Assembly: GCA_963811685.1 (NCBI GenBank)
Contig: CAWESK010000015.1
Coordinates: forward strand, 1 to 64,000
Length of the DNA stretch: 64,000 bases
Source: CAIWHR01 sp963811685
GTDB lineage: Bacteria; Pseudomonadota; Gammaproteobacteria; Burkholderiales; Casimicrobiaceae
Direction of reading: 5' to 3'
Each line of letters begins with the position of its first letter. Within the stretch, counting starts at the first letter, position 1. Both the position numbers and the translations under genes were made by a program. The notes beneath the pieces were generated by a model. The model was not told where the DNA came from, did no database searches, and worked only from the letters and a program-made list of their open reading frames with translations. Positions 52,501 through 62,759 of this stretch are shown here, one piece after another.

Positions 52501-54407
52501 ACGCAGACGACCGATTTCACCGTCGCCGGCATCGGCGACATGTCGGGCGATGTCTTCGGCAACGGCATGCTGTTGTCGCGCCACATCCGGCTCGTCGCGG
52601 CGTTCGACCACCGCCACATCTTTCTCGATCCGGGTGCGGACCCGGCGACGAGCTTCGCCGAGCGCGAGCGGCTCTTCCGCCTGCCGCGCTCGTCGTGGGC
52701 GGACTACGACACGAAGCTCCTTTCGGCAGGCGGCGGCATCCACGCGCGGAGCGCGAAATCGATCGCGCTCACGCCGGAGGTGAAGGCCGCGCTCGAGATT
52801 ACTGCGGACACGCTGACGCCGACCGAGCTCGTCAATGCGATCCTCAAGGCCCCGGTCGATTTGATCTACAACGGCGGCATCGGCACCTACGTCAAGGCCA
52901 CCGCGGAGACGCACGCGCAGGTCGGCGACCGCGCCAACGACGCGCTGCGGGTGAACGGCAACGACCTGCGGTGCAAGGTCTTCGTCGAGGGCGGCAACCT
53001 GGGCTGCACGCAGCTCGGCCGGATCGAGTATGCGACGGCCGGCGGGCGCATCTACACCGATGCCATCGACAATTCGGCGGGAGTCGACACGTCGGACCAC
53101 GAAGTCAACATCAAGATCCTGCTCGGCATGGCGATCAGCGAGGGCGAGCTCACCGAGAAGCAGCGCAACGTCCAGCTCGCCGAAATGACGGACGAGGTCG
53201 CATCGCTGGTGCTGCGCGACAACTATTTCCAGACCCAGGTCATCAGCGTGACCGGACGCGTCGCTCCACTTCTCATCGACGCGCAGGGGCGCTTCATGCA
53301 ATACCTGGAAAAGACCGGGCGGCTCAATCGGGCGATCGAATTTCTCCCCGACGACGCCGAGATCGCGGCGCGCGTCGCCCGCGGGCATGGGCTCGCGGGG
53401 CCGGAGCGCGCCGTGCTGCTCGCCTACTGCAAGATGTGGCTCTACGACGAGCTGCTGGAGTCGCCGTTGCCGGACGATCCCTGGGTCGCCACCGCGCTCA
53501 CGCGCTACTTTCCGCGCGCGCTGGGCGAACGTTTCGGCGCCTATATGCCACGGCATGCGCTGAGGCGCGAGATCATCGCCACGCACGTCACCAACAGCAT
53601 GATCAACCGCGTCGGCAGCACTTACGTGCACCGGTTGGCGGAAACGACCGGTACCAGGTCGCACGAAGTCGTGCGCGCGTATCTGCTGTCGCGCGAAATC
53701 TTCGGATTCGTTCCCCTCTGGCAGGCGATCGAGGCGCTCGACAACACCGTCGACGATGCCGTCCAATCGACGATGCTGATCGACACGAGCCGCCAGCTCG
53801 AGCGCGGCACGACGTGGTTCCTGCGGTCGCGGCGGCTGACCGAGGACATGGCGGCGACGATCGCCCATTTCACGCCGCGGGTGGAGGCGCTGTCGACCCG
53901 GCTCCCCGACCTCCTCGACGCTGCGGATCGCTCGCGCGTGGCCGCGGCAGTGGCGGCGTTCACGGCGCAAGGCGTCCCGGAGCATCTCGCGCAGCGCGTC
54001 GTGACGCTCGACTCGCTGTACTCGACGCTCGACATCGTCGAAGTCGCCGGGACCGCGAAGCGGCCGGTGGAGCTCGTCGCCGAGATCTATTTCGACTTGT
54101 CGACGCGCCTCGGGCTGCCCTGGCTCCGCGAGCGCATCGCCGCACTGCCCGCGGACGCCCATTGGCAGATGCTCGCGCGCGGCGCGATGCACGACGACCT
54201 GTCGACCCTGCAGCGCACGATTACCGGCGGCGTGCTGGCGGAGGGCGGCGATCTCACCGCGGCCACCGATCTGATCGGCGCATGGCGGGAGCGCAACGCG
54301 CGCGCGATCGAGCGCGTGCAGTCACTGCTCGCCGAGCTGCGCACCGGTGGATCGGCCGATGCGGCGATGCTGTCCGTCGCGCTGCGGGAGCTCCGCAACC
54401 TCGCTAG
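49591..54407 (+). CDS. gdhB: NAD-specific glutamate dehydrogenase, large (about 180 kDa) class
   Basis: About 1605 residues. Oxidatively deaminates glutamate with NAD. An N-terminal ACT-like regulatory region (residues 1-500), the catalytic core with GSKGGFVLKKAP (substrate lysines) and the NAD-binding segment VFVEGGNLGCTQLGRIEYATAGG, then a long helical C-terminal region. GGAGA precedes ATG 49591. The expected end (LRELRNLA) reaches the stop TAG 54405-54407 only with a one-base shift; as written, the frame runs on to 54714 into a tandem duplication. The true C-terminus is uncertain by a few residues. It is convergent with the dehydrogenase fragment at 54468-57339. Confidence 0.95.
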
Positions 54408-54495
54408 TGCAGGCGCGCGTCACTCCAGGCGAGCGGGATGTCGCGCGACCTCGCTACTCGGCGCGCGTCACTCCTTCCAGGCGAGCGGGATGTCG
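54394..54495. repeat. Tandem duplication at the convergent gdh/dehydrogenase junction
   Basis: 54394-54443 (50 bases) and 54444-54495 (52 bases) are adjacent direct repeats, identical except for a few substitutions, a small indel near the middle and a TTCC insertion. Each spans the end of NAD-GDH and the DIPLAW end of the opposite-strand protein. The duplication abolishes a clear gdh stop. Confidence 0.75.
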
Positions 54496-57339
54496 GTCGC
54501 GGCGGCCGTAAGCCGAACGCGGCCTGGACGGTGCCGTCGAGCTTCGTGTTCACGTACCAGATGCCGTTGCGGAAGATGCAAAGGTCGGCCTTGCCGTCGC
54601 CGTCGAAGTCGAACAGCAGCGGAATGTCGCCGGGCGCGCCGCCGAAATTCACCGTCACGTCCACGGTACCGTCGCGGTTGGTGTCGATGTACCAGATCCC
54701 GTTCCGGTAGATGACGAGGTCGGCGATGCCGTCCCCGTTGACGTCGCCCGCAAGCGGGATGTCGCCCGGGACGCCACCGAAGCCGAACGTCATCGCGACC
54801 GCGGTTTGCTGCGAGGTGCTGACGTACCAGATGCCGCCGCGGTAGATCACGAGGTCGTCGCGCCCGTCGCCGTTGAAATCGGCGAGCAGCGGAATGTCGC
54901 CCGCGGCGCCGCCGAAGCCCGCGGTGAAGCTCTGGATGCCGTTGCGGTCGCGGTCGGCGTACCACAGGCCGTTCCGGTAGACGACGAGATCGTAGATGCG
55001 GCCCGGGTCGATGCGACCGACGAGCGGCTTGTCGGTCGTCGCGCCGAAATTCACTTTCTGGTCGACGGTGAAGTCGAAGTCGACATCGATGAAAAAGCGC
55101 GCTTTCGACGGCCGCCAGACGGCGAGCGATGCTTTCGAGAACGGCACCACGGGCTTGCTCGCCGCGGATAGCGGATCGGTCCCGGCCTGGTACTCCTGGA
55201 GATTCGTCGCGCCGTCGGCGTCGGCATCGGCGCCGGGTGCGGCAGCCGTCGTGCTGCCGAAATAGGCGAGCTCCCACCAGTCGGGCATCCCGTCGGCGTC
55301 GGAGTCGATCCCCGCGATCTTGTAGATCGTGCCGTTGCCGAGGCCGACCGCGTAGAGCTCGCCCGCGTCGTCCTCGCCGAAGGCGCTGATCGCGGTGGGC
55401 GTGCCCATCAATTGCTGCTGGCCCGTCCACACGCCGCTGTCCGCCCGCGTCGCCGCCCACATGAGATTCGACCCCTCGTCGGCGTACAGGTACGCGCCCG
55501 CCAGCGCGGGAACCGCGTCGCCGCGATACCGGTAGCCGCCGATCACCGCGACGCCGGGCGGATGCGGATAGTCGATGATCGGCGCGGACGTAATCGGGCG
55601 GGCGGCGTGCAGTCGGCGGACTCACGCCAGGCGTGCAGATGTTGCCTTCCATGACTCGCCAGCCGTAGTTGCGGCCCGGCGTGCCGGGCCACGGGTCGAA
55701 GTCGATCTCCTCGCGTGCGCTCTGCCCGACATCGCCGATGAAGAGGTCGCCGGTCAGGCGATCGAATGTCCAGCGCCACGGATTGCGCAGCCCGTACGCC
55801 CAGATCTTCGGGCAGATGCCGATGCTGTCGTCCGTCGCATGCGTTCCCGGCGAACGGATTGGTCGCGGGAATCCCGTAGTACGGCGACACGTTGACATTC
55901 TGGTCGACGTCGAGGCGCAGCAGCTTGCCGAGGCGAACGCTTCAGATGTCTGCGCATTGTTCGGCGCGATCGTTGCCGCCGCCGCCATCGCCCGTGCCGG
56001 CGTAGAGATAGCCGTCGTGGCCGAACGCGAGCTTGCCGCCGTTGTGGTTGCTCTGCCCCGGATGCGGGATCGTGAGCATCGTCTTCGCCGACGCCGGGTC
56101 GGCGAGGTTGGTGTTGTTCGCGTCGCGCTGGTAGCGCTCGATCGTCAGCGCGCCGTCGCCGGCGCGCGTGTAGTAGACGTAGAAGAAGCCGTTGACCGCG
56201 TAGTTGGGATGGAACGCGAGCCCGAGCAGGCCCTGCTCGCCGCCGCTGACGATCTTCGACGCGATGTTGAGGAAGGCCGGGGCCAGGATGACGCCGTTGC
56301 GAATGATCCGGATGAGGCCGCCCTGCTGGACGACGTAGAGGCGACCCGAGCCGTCGCCGGCGTTGACCGAGATCGACCGGCGACGAGAATCCGGACACGA
56401 AGGGCACGAACGCGATCGTCGCGTTGTTGACGAGCCCGCCGACGTTGAACGGGCTGTCCGGCATCCACGCGGGTCCGTTGGCGGCGCCGCCGCGCTTGAT
56501 CTGTCCGGGACTCGGTCCGCGGAACGGCGCCGGACACGTCGTACAGCGTCGCGCCGTCGCCCTCGTCGAAGTGGTAGAGCGCGGCCGTGAAGCGGTCGGC
56601 GACGAAAGGCGCGCGCGGCCGCGAAAAGTTGGCGGCGTAGCGGAGCTTGGTCGAGATCCGCAGCTCGTCGAGCCAGCCGGAATAGGGAGCCCGGTATCGT
56701 CGAATTTCTCCGCGCCGAGCACGAGGTAGGGATCGTTCGCGTTCGCGGCCGTCGCTGCATCGGGATACGAGATGTCGCCGCCGGGCCCGAGCGTCTGCGC
56801 TTCGAGGTTGCCGTCGACGAACAGCCACAGGTTGCCGTCGCTGCGCCGCCGCTCGACCGCGACGTGATGCCACGCGCCGTCCAGCACCGACGACAGGCTG
56901 CAGAGCGTGAGGTCGCCGGTCGCGTCCCCGGAGACGCCGAAGACGATCTTGCCGCCCGCGATCGAGACGCCGAACTTGCGGTCGGCGCCGAAGCGGTCGC
57001 GGTCGACGACGACGTTGCCGGAGATCCAGTCGTGGTTCGGCACCGCAGGTCGACGGCGCCGCGCAGTGTTCTCGCGCGGCGCTCGCCATCAGCCAGAATT
57101 CGAGCGTGAAGTCGGTGCCGCCGACGTCGGCGGGCGGCGCCGGGCGGCGCGTTCAGCGGATCGTCGATCCGGATCTTGACGCGATCGACGTCGCCGGCCC
57201 CGGCGCCGAAAAAGCGCAGCGAGTGACCAGCGGCGAGCGCGTCAGGTACCACGACGGCGAGCGCAGCGACGAAAGCGCCGGCGGCCGCGCGCCGCAAGGA
57301 CGGACGCAAGGAGAGAAGACCAGACGTTGAGTGCGCCAC
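54468..57339 (-). pseudogene. LamG-glucose/sorbosone dehydrogenase-FG-GAP protein, many frameshifts
   Basis: A secreted multidomain protein of about 950 residues in at least nine pieces. Signal peptide (start 57339, MAHSTSGLLSLRPSLRRAAAG); LamG lectin-like domain (about 57130-56530; TDFTLEFWLMAS, WISGNVVVDRDRFG, WHHVAVERR); PQQ/calcium-type sugar dehydrogenase beta-propeller (56390-55450; GGEQGLLGLAFHPNYAVNGF, GTGDGGGGND, LLRLDVDQ, YGLRNPWRWTFD, IGDVGQ); a calcium-binding thrombospondin-3-like stretch (DSDADGMPDWW); and four FG-GAP repeats (GDIPLLADFNGDGRDDLVIY type). Breaks lie near 57135, 57070, 56690, 56530, 56375, 55965, 55950, 55845, 55605 and 54515. The domains are coherent, so the lesions are recent or artefactual. 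It ends at TGA 54468-54470 (DIPLAWKE). Confidence 0.78.
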
Positions 57340-57537
57340 GTTGTGCCTCGGGCCAGCCGAAATGGGCGCGTGCGGACTTCCGCATTCGCCACGTTGCCTC
57401 CTGCCTTCCCCGAATCGGTGCTGCGCGCGCCGTTGGGCCGGCCTTGGCGCGTTATGACGACATCATAATCGACCGCGACCCCGGCGGCAAACCGGCTGTC
57501 GGCCGGCGTGTCCGGCTGGGGTGCGGACGCGCCGCGG

Positions 57538-58111
57538 TCAGATGTGCGCCGCGGCCAGGAGGCCCAGCACGATCGAGCCGATCGCGACTCCCAGCGCTCC
57601 GCAGCCCCATCGGTTTTTGTCGCGTGAGGATCGTGATGGCGGCGAGCGCGATCGCGATCTGGATCAGCGTCATCGCCTGCGCCCAGCGGTGATGCGTGTG
57701 CATCGCGGCTTCACTTTTCGCCTCGGCTTCCGCGCTTTCCTTTTCGAGCTTGTCGGCCTTGGCCATGATCGGCTCCTTTTCCGACTTGTAGCGCTCGACC
57801 TCCTTCGCGTACTTCGCCTGTTGCTCGCCGGAGCTCAGCGTCGCGCCCAGCTCGGCGAGGTTCTGCTTGCTGCTCTTCGCCTGGTAGAAGTTCCATTGAT
57901 CGGATGCCTCGGTCTTCCTGATCGCCGCCTCGTTCTTGAACAGCAGCGCTTCGTTCTGCGTGGCGCCCGCCATGTAGCCGAACAGCGCGCCGATGGTCGC
58001 GAAGATCGCGGTCATCACGGCGATGCGCGCCGCGAACGGATCGCCGCTGTGGGCGGCATGCTCGACTTCGTGATCGTGCGGTCCGTGCACGTGAAAATGG
58101 TCTTCTGACAT
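57538..58111 (-). CDS. DUF4337 membrane protein, one frameshift
   Basis: About 190 residues with a His/Asp-rich N-terminus (MSEDHFHVHGPHDHEVEHA), a transmembrane helix (IAVMTAIFATIGALFGYMAG), the DUF4337 hallmark NEALLFKNEAAIRKTEASDQWNFYQAKSSKQ, a coiled coil, and two more helices. The final helix (GCGALGVAIGSIVLGLLAAAHI) is in the next frame after a shift at a run of five A near 57615, ending at TGA 57538-57540. Function is unknown. AGGAGC precedes ATG 58111. It lies 54 bases after folA, on the same strand. Confidence 0.85.
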
Positions 58112-58165
58112 GTGGGCTCCTGGCGTGGAATTGATGAAGCGAGTGAGAAGCGACGGCGGATCGCG

Positions 58166-58726
58166 TCAGCGAAGAATCCGGCGGTAGGTCACGAACGCGA
58201 ACGGCGGCTCCCCGGGCGCGCCGTCGGCATGCGCGATGCGGTCGACTTCGCGCCACTGCGTGCGATCGAAATCGGGAAACGTCGCGTCGCCGCCGAAGGC
58301 GCGGGCGATTTCGGTAAGGTAGAGCGTCGTCGCCTGCGGGAGCGCGACGCGGTAGAGCTCGCCACCGCCAATGCAGAACGCGGGACCGGGCAGGTGCACG
58401 CGCGCGATCGCTTCGGCGAGCGACGATGCGGTTTCGGCGCCGGGCGCCGCAAACTGCGCGTTGCGGGTCACCACGATGTTCTGCCGGTCCGGCAGCGGGC
58501 GCCCGATCGACTCCCACGTCCTGCGTCCCATGATCACTGCATGGCCGGAGGTGATCTCGCGGAAGCGCCTGAGATCCGCCGGCAGCCGCCACGGCAGACG
58601 ATTGCCATCGCCGATCACGCCATTGGCTGCCACCGCGGCCACGATCGCCAATGCAGGCGGCTCGGCCCTTTCGCGTGGCGCGCGGTAAGGCGGCAAAGCG
58701 GGAGTTTCGCGGGCTTCTGCGCTCAC
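58166..58726 (-). CDS. folA: Dihydrofolate reductase
   Basis: A 186-residue enzyme reducing dihydrofolate to tetrahydrofolate. Recognised: LAIVAAVAANGVIGDGNRLPWRLPADLRRFRE (active-site Asp in the ADL segment), VIMGRRTWESIGRPLPDRQNIVVTR, and FCIGGGELYR. An extra N-terminal 25 residues (MSAEARETPALPPYRAPRE) are poorly conserved; Met-equivalent starts further in cannot be excluded. In many relatives folA follows thyA directly; here they are 4.4 kb apart with the glrKR set between. Confidence 0.94.
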   Translation of the reverse strand: MSAEARETPALPPYRAPRERAEPPALAIVAAVAANGVIGDGNRLPWRLPADLRRFREITSGHAVIMGRRTWESIGRPLPDRQNIVVTRNAQFAAPGAETASSLAEAIARVHLPGPAFCIGGGELYRVALPQATTLYLTEIARAFGGDATFPDFDRTQWREVDRIAHADGAPGEPPFAFVTYRRILR

Positions 58727-58775
58727 CGCTGCGTCACCGGTGTCATAATTGCCGCAGATTATAGCGGCCGCCTCC

Positions 58776-60270
58776 GTGTATTACCCCCGCTCATTCCTCA
58801 AGTTCATCCTGCTGGGCTTCCTGCTCGTCAGCCTGCCGCTCGTCTACGCGCTGGTCGAGCTCATCTTCTCGCTCGACCGCCTTCAGGTGCAGGGGCAGGA
58901 AGCGGTCCAGCAAGCGGCGCAGGCGGGACGCGCGAGCCGGCAGCTGTTCGAGCAATCGACGACGCTCGAGCGCATCGTCCGCCAGTACCTGATCCTCGAG
59001 GACAGCGCGCTCCTCGACGACTATGGCCGCGTGCGTCAGGAATTTCGCGCGACGGCGCGCCAGCTTTCGCTGCTGCCGCTGTCGCCGGAGCAGCTCGCCA
59101 CGCTCGACACGCTGGGCGACTCCGAATCGCGGTTGAATCTGCTGCTGCGGGTGTCGCCGCGGCCGCCCGATGCGCATACGGAGCTCGCCGAAGGCTACTC
59201 GAAGCTCGCCGACGGCGCGCAGTCGCTGCTCGGCGCGACGAACGACCTCACCGAGCGTGCCATCGTGCAGCTGCAGGACATCGCCGCGCAGGGACGACAG
59301 AAGTGGCGCTACCTCGCGTTTGCGACCGCCGGCATCGCGCTCGCGCTGGCCATCCTGTTCGCGGTGCTGATCGCGCGCCCGATTCGCCAGCTCGATCAGG
59401 CCATCAGGCAGATGGGCACGGCGGACTTCACGCACCGGATCGAGGTCAACGGGCCGCAGGATCTGCGCTACCTCGGTCAGCGCCTCGAATGGCTGCGCTC
59501 GCGCCTGTCGGATCTCGAGGAGCAGCAGAACCGCTTCCTGCGTCATGTCTCGCACGAGCTGAAGACGCCGCTCACCGCGGTGCGCGAGGGCGCCGAGCTC
59601 CTGCGCGACAACGTCGGCGGCAAGCTCTCGCCCGAGCAGCGCGAGATCGTCCGCATCGTCCGCGAGAACACGCTGTCGCTGCAGAAGCTGATCGAGGACC
59701 TGCTCACCTATCACCAGACGCGCGCGATGGAGCCGCAGACGCTCGGGCCTGTCCTGCTGGCGGATGTGCTGCGTCGCGTCGTCAAGGAGCACAAGCTCGC
59801 CGCGCTCGCCCGGATGATCGCGTTCGAGGCGAAGCTCAAGCCCGCGCTGGTCGTCGGCGACGGCGAGAAGCTGCGCACGATCATCGACAATCTCATCTCG
59901 AACGCGATCAAGTATTCGCCGCGGTCGGGCACGATCGCGCTCAACCTCGCGACCGAGGACGGCTTCGCCGTCCTGGACGTCATCGACCAGGGCCACGGCG
60001 TCGATCCCGAAGAGCGCCAGCAGATCTTCGACTCGTTCTATCAGGGACGTCCGCCCACCGAAGGCCGCGTGAAGGGCTCGGGCCTCGGCCTCGCGATCGC
60101 GCGCGAGTACGCGCTCGCGCACGGCGGGCGCATCGAGGTGCTGGAACGCGCGGATGGCCGGCCCGGCGCGCAATTCCGGCTGTGGCTGCCGCTCGCGGCC
60201 GGCGGCGAGGGCGCCATCGTCGATACCATGTCAGCCCGAGTCGCCGGTCACGATCGCGGGAAGCCGATGA
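58776..60270 (+). CDS. glrK: Sensor histidine kinase GlrK/QseE-like
   Basis: About 490 residues starting at GTG 58776 (VYYPRSFLKF, matching the family N-terminus). Two membrane helices (ILLGFLLVSLPLVYALVEL; LAFATAGIALALAILFAVLIA) flank a periplasmic loop of about 150 residues with a helical sensor. HAMP, HisKA with His260 (VSHELKTPL), HATPase N-box (NLISNAIKY) and G-boxes (IDQGHG, GSGLGLAIA) follow. The end is unclear: the frame runs into the next gene without a stop, and TGA 60268-60270 (overlapping the next ATG) would close it after a small indel. With QseG-like lipoprotein and GlrR it forms the glrK-qseG-glrR order known from enterobacteria. Confidence 0.9.
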
Positions 60271-61026
60271 GCGCTCGCGCGCGAAGCTCTCGCGTCGCGG
60301 TGGTCATGCTGGCGCTCCTGGCCGGGTGCGCGACGCCGCCGCTCGTCGTGCAGCCCGACGAAGACGAGGAACCGATGGTGACGCCGGCGCCGTCGACGCC
60401 AATGATCGAATATCCGCCGATCGAGCCCGTCGAGCCGCCGATCGTGACCACCGAGCCCGCGCCGTCGCCGTCCGCGCCGGCGCCCGCGCCGCCCGCGGCA
60501 GAGCCCGCTCCGGTCCCCGCACCGCCCGCTGCGGCGCCGCCCGAAATTCCTGCCGAAACGCTCGAGCTGCTCGCGCTTCTCGCCGATCTTCAACGGTACG
60601 GCACGTTATCGCCGGAGGATGTCCGCCGCGAGATCGTCGTGGCCACGCAGACGCTCAACCGACAACGCAACGACGCGAATCGCGTGCGGCTCGCCGTGCT
60701 CTACACGCTCGCGAAGGCCACGCCGCAAGACGACCAGCGGGCGCTGCAGCTTCTCGACAATGTCGCCAAGAGCAATCCGGGCTCGCCAGCGGTGAAGCAG
60801 ATCGCCGTCGTCCTGGCGGCGCAGATTACCGAGCGGCAGCGCGCCGTGCGCGACGAGCAGCAGAAGGCCGACGCGGCGATCCAGAAGCTCGAGGCGCTGC
60901 GCGCGATGGAGCGGAGCCTGATGCGCGATCGCATTCGCGGCGGCGGTGGCGGCGGGGGCGGTGGCGGGGGGGCGGGCAGCAGCGGAGGCGGTGGTGGCGG
61001 CGGCGGCGGGCGGGGGCGGCCGTTAG
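60267..61026 (+). CDS. qseG: QseG-like outer-membrane lipoprotein
   Basis: About 250 residues. A lipoprotein signal with lipobox LLAGC (MSARARSSRVAVVMLALLAGC), then a Pro/Ala-rich linker (about residues 30-95), a helical domain (LELLALLADLQRYGTLSPEDV, ALQLLDNVAKSNPGSP), a coiled coil (ITERQRAVRDEQQKADAAIQKLEAL) and a Gly-rich tail. QseG/YfhG activates its kinase GlrK in E. coli; here the helical domain differs, so the symbol rests mainly on position between kinase and regulator. The poly-G tail makes the exact stop uncertain; TAG 61024-61026 fits after an indel. The next ATG is at 61034. Confidence 0.75.
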
Positions 61027-61033
61027 GACGATC

Positions 61034-62392
61034 ATGCAGACAGGCGACATCCTGCTGGTCGACGACGATCCGGATCTGCTGAAGCTCATCAGCCTGCGGC
61101 TCACTTCGGCCGGCTATCGCGTGCGCACTGCGGACAGCGGCGAGGCGGCACTGGCAAGCCTTGCGGTCGTGCGTCCCGGTGCGGTGATCACCGATCTTCG
61201 GATGCCGGGGATCGACGGCCTGCAGCTCTTCGAGGCCATCCACCGGCAGCATCCGGCGCTGCCCGTCATCATCCTGACGGCGCACGGCACGATTCCCGAC
61301 GCGGTATCGGCGACCCAGCGGGGCGTCTTCGGATTTCTGACCAAGCCATTCGACAGCCAGGAGCTCCTGCAGCTCGTTGCATCGGCGCTGCGCCTCGCCG
61401 GCGATGCGCCGGCCGAGAACAGCGAGACCGCGGGCGAGTGGCGATCCGGAATCATCACCCGCAGCCCGCAAATGGAGGATCTGCTGCGCCAGGCGCGCCT
61501 CGTCGCGGATTCGGATGCGAGCGTGCTCGTGTACGGCGATTCGGGCACCGGCAAGGAGCTTCTCGCCCGCGCGATCCACCGCGCGAGCCCCCGCGGCGAC
61601 AAGCCGTTCGTCGCGGTCAACTGCGGCGCCATTCCGGAGCCGCTGCTCGAGTCGGAGCTCTTCGGGCATGCGCGCGGCGCATTTTCGGGCGCGGTGCAGG
61701 CGCACAAGGGGCTGTTCCAGTCGGCCGACGGCGGCACGATCCTGCTGGACGAGATCGGCGACATGCCGCTCGCGCTGCAGGTCAAGCTGCTGCGCGTGCT
61801 GCAGGAGGGCGAAGTGCGCCCGGTGGGCGCCACGCAGTCGATCCCGGTCGACGTCCGCGTGATCTCCGCGACGCATCGCGATCTCGATGCGTACAAGGCG
61901 TCCGGTCAGTTTCGGGAAGATCTCTACTACCGACTCAATGTCGTTTCGCTGAAGCTGCCCGCGCTGGCCGACCGGCGCGAGGACATTCCGTTGCTCGCCA
62001 CGCACTTCCTGCGCCGGCTGGCGGAGCGCTACAAGCGGCCGCCGCTGACGCTCGCTCCGGACGCCATGGCGCTCCTCATTTCCGCACCGTGGCCCGGCAA
62101 TGTCCGCCAGCTGCTCAACCTGCTCGAGCAGGCGGTGGCGCTGGCGACGACGAACGTGATCCCCGCGTCGCTGATCCAGGGCTCGCTCCGCGAGGACGCG
62201 AGCGCGCTTGTGCCGTTCGAGGAAGCGCGCAAGGAATTCGAGCGCGACTATCTCGTGCGCCTGCTCAAGATCACGGGGGGTAACGTCACGCAGGCGGCGC
62301 TGCTCGCGAAGCGCAACCGCACCGAGTTCTACAAGCTCCTGCAGCGGCACCGGCTCGAGCCGGCGATGTTCAAGGAAGGCAAGCCTTCCTGA
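61034..62392 (+). CDS. glrR: Sigma54-dependent response regulator GlrR
   Basis: A 452-residue NtrC-family activator. A receiver with Asp54 (VITDLRMPG), AAA+ domain with Walker A GDSGTGKE (168-175), the sigma54-contact loop GAFSGA (215-220; serine where GAFTGA is usual), Walker B GGTILLDEIGDMP, R-finger region, and a C-terminal Fis-type HTH (GGNVTQAALLAKRNRTEFYKLLQRH). In enterobacteria GlrR binds TGTC-N10-GACA to switch on the sRNA GlmY. Two such sites, an IHF site and a sigma54 promoter lie immediately downstream of this gene (62513-62721). It is separated by eight bases from the qseG-like stop. Confidence 0.95.
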   Translation: MQTGDILLVDDDPDLLKLISLRLTSAGYRVRTADSGEAALASLAVVRPGAVITDLRMPGIDGLQLFEAIHRQHPALPVIILTAHGTIPDAVSATQRGVFGFLTKPFDSQELLQLVASALRLAGDAPAENSETAGEWRSGIITRSPQMEDLLRQARLVADSDASVLVYGDSGTGKELLARAIHRASPRGDKPFVAVNCGAIPEPLLESELFGHARGAFSGAVQAHKGLFQSADGGTILLDEIGDMPLALQVKLLRVLQEGEVRPVGATQSIPVDVRVISATHRDLDAYKASGQFREDLYYRLNVVSLKLPALADRREDIPLLATHFLRRLAERYKRPPLTLAPDAMALLISAPWPGNVRQLLNLLEQAVALATTNVIPASLIQGSLREDASALVPFEEARKEFERDYLVRLLKITGGNVTQAALLAKRNRTEFYKLLQRHRLEPAMFKEGKPS

Positions 62393-62512
62393 CCACGGCG
62401 CCGTGACGGCGTAACTCTAGTCGCAAGACGCGTTGTCCAGCGCGGCGCAGGCCGGTCCGATCCATTCCAATGTCATGACGACTGCCGCGATTGCGCGTCG
62501 ACCCTCGTTCGC

Positions 62513-62530
62513 TGTCGCTGAATGACGACA
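62513..62530 (+). promoter_or_regulatory. GlrR-type binding site 1 (TGTC-N10-GACA)
   Basis: A perfect match to the GlrR consensus known from E. coli glmY: TGTC at 62513-62516, ten bases, GACA at 62527-62530. It is 175 bases upstream of the sigma54 promoter -24 element, in the intergenic region behind glrR. Confidence 0.72.
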
Positions 62531-62545
62531 TGAATTTACAATCAT

Positions 62546-62558
62546 AATCAACAGTTTA
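62546..62558 (+). promoter_or_regulatory. Probable IHF site
   Basis: AATCAA, four bases, TTA: a full match to WATCAANNNNTTR, in an AT-rich patch between the two GlrR-type sites. IHF bends DNA so that upstream-bound activator can touch sigma54 polymerase. Confidence 0.6.
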
Positions 62559-62577
62559 ACGTAAATGACACATGGCG

Positions 62578-62595
62578 TGTCGGTGAAATGCGACA
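62578..62595 (+). promoter_or_regulatory. GlrR-type binding site 2 (TGTC-N10-GACA)
   Basis: A second perfect TGTC-N10-GACA (TGTC 62578-62581, GACA 62592-62595), 65 bases from site 1 and about 110 bases upstream of the -24 GG. The repeated, in-phase layout upstream of a sigma54 promoter argues against chance. Confidence 0.72.
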
Positions 62596-62705
62596 GGTGA
62601 CGCATTCGCGCGATCGCGAACGAACTGCAACCCTCGTGCCGCGCAGGGCATTTTGCGGGGCACAACGACAGGAATCACGTTTGTCCAACCCGATAAAAAT
62701 TCGGT

Positions 62706-62721
62706 TGGCACGTGCCTTGCT
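62706..62721 (+). promoter_or_regulatory. Sigma54 (RpoN) promoter
   Basis: TGGCACG (62706-62712), four bases, TTGCT (62717-62721): a canonical -24/-12 promoter. The start of transcription is expected near 62732. The activator gene glrR and its likely sites lie directly upstream. Confidence 0.82.
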
Positions 62722-62736
62722 TAGCGCTAAGCAAGG
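62715..62736 (+). promoter_or_regulatory. 22-bp perfect palindrome over the sigma54 -12 element
   Basis: Bases 62715-62725 are the exact reverse complement of 62726-62736 (half-site CCTTGCTTAGC). It includes the -12 TTGC and reaches the predicted start site, so a dimeric repressor bound here would block the promoter. Confidence 0.6.
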
Positions 62737-62759
62737 AGCTTCGAGCCTGCACAACGATC

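Noticed and set aside
50479..54192. 1237-codon open frame opposite the NAD-GDH gene
   Set aside because: Arg/Val-rich shadow caused by codon bias; the plus-strand GDH explains the whole stretch.
58112..60900. Long frame upstream of GlrR that reads through folA and glrK
   Set aside because: Only the part after ATG 61034 encodes protein-like sequence; the rest overlaps better-supported genes.
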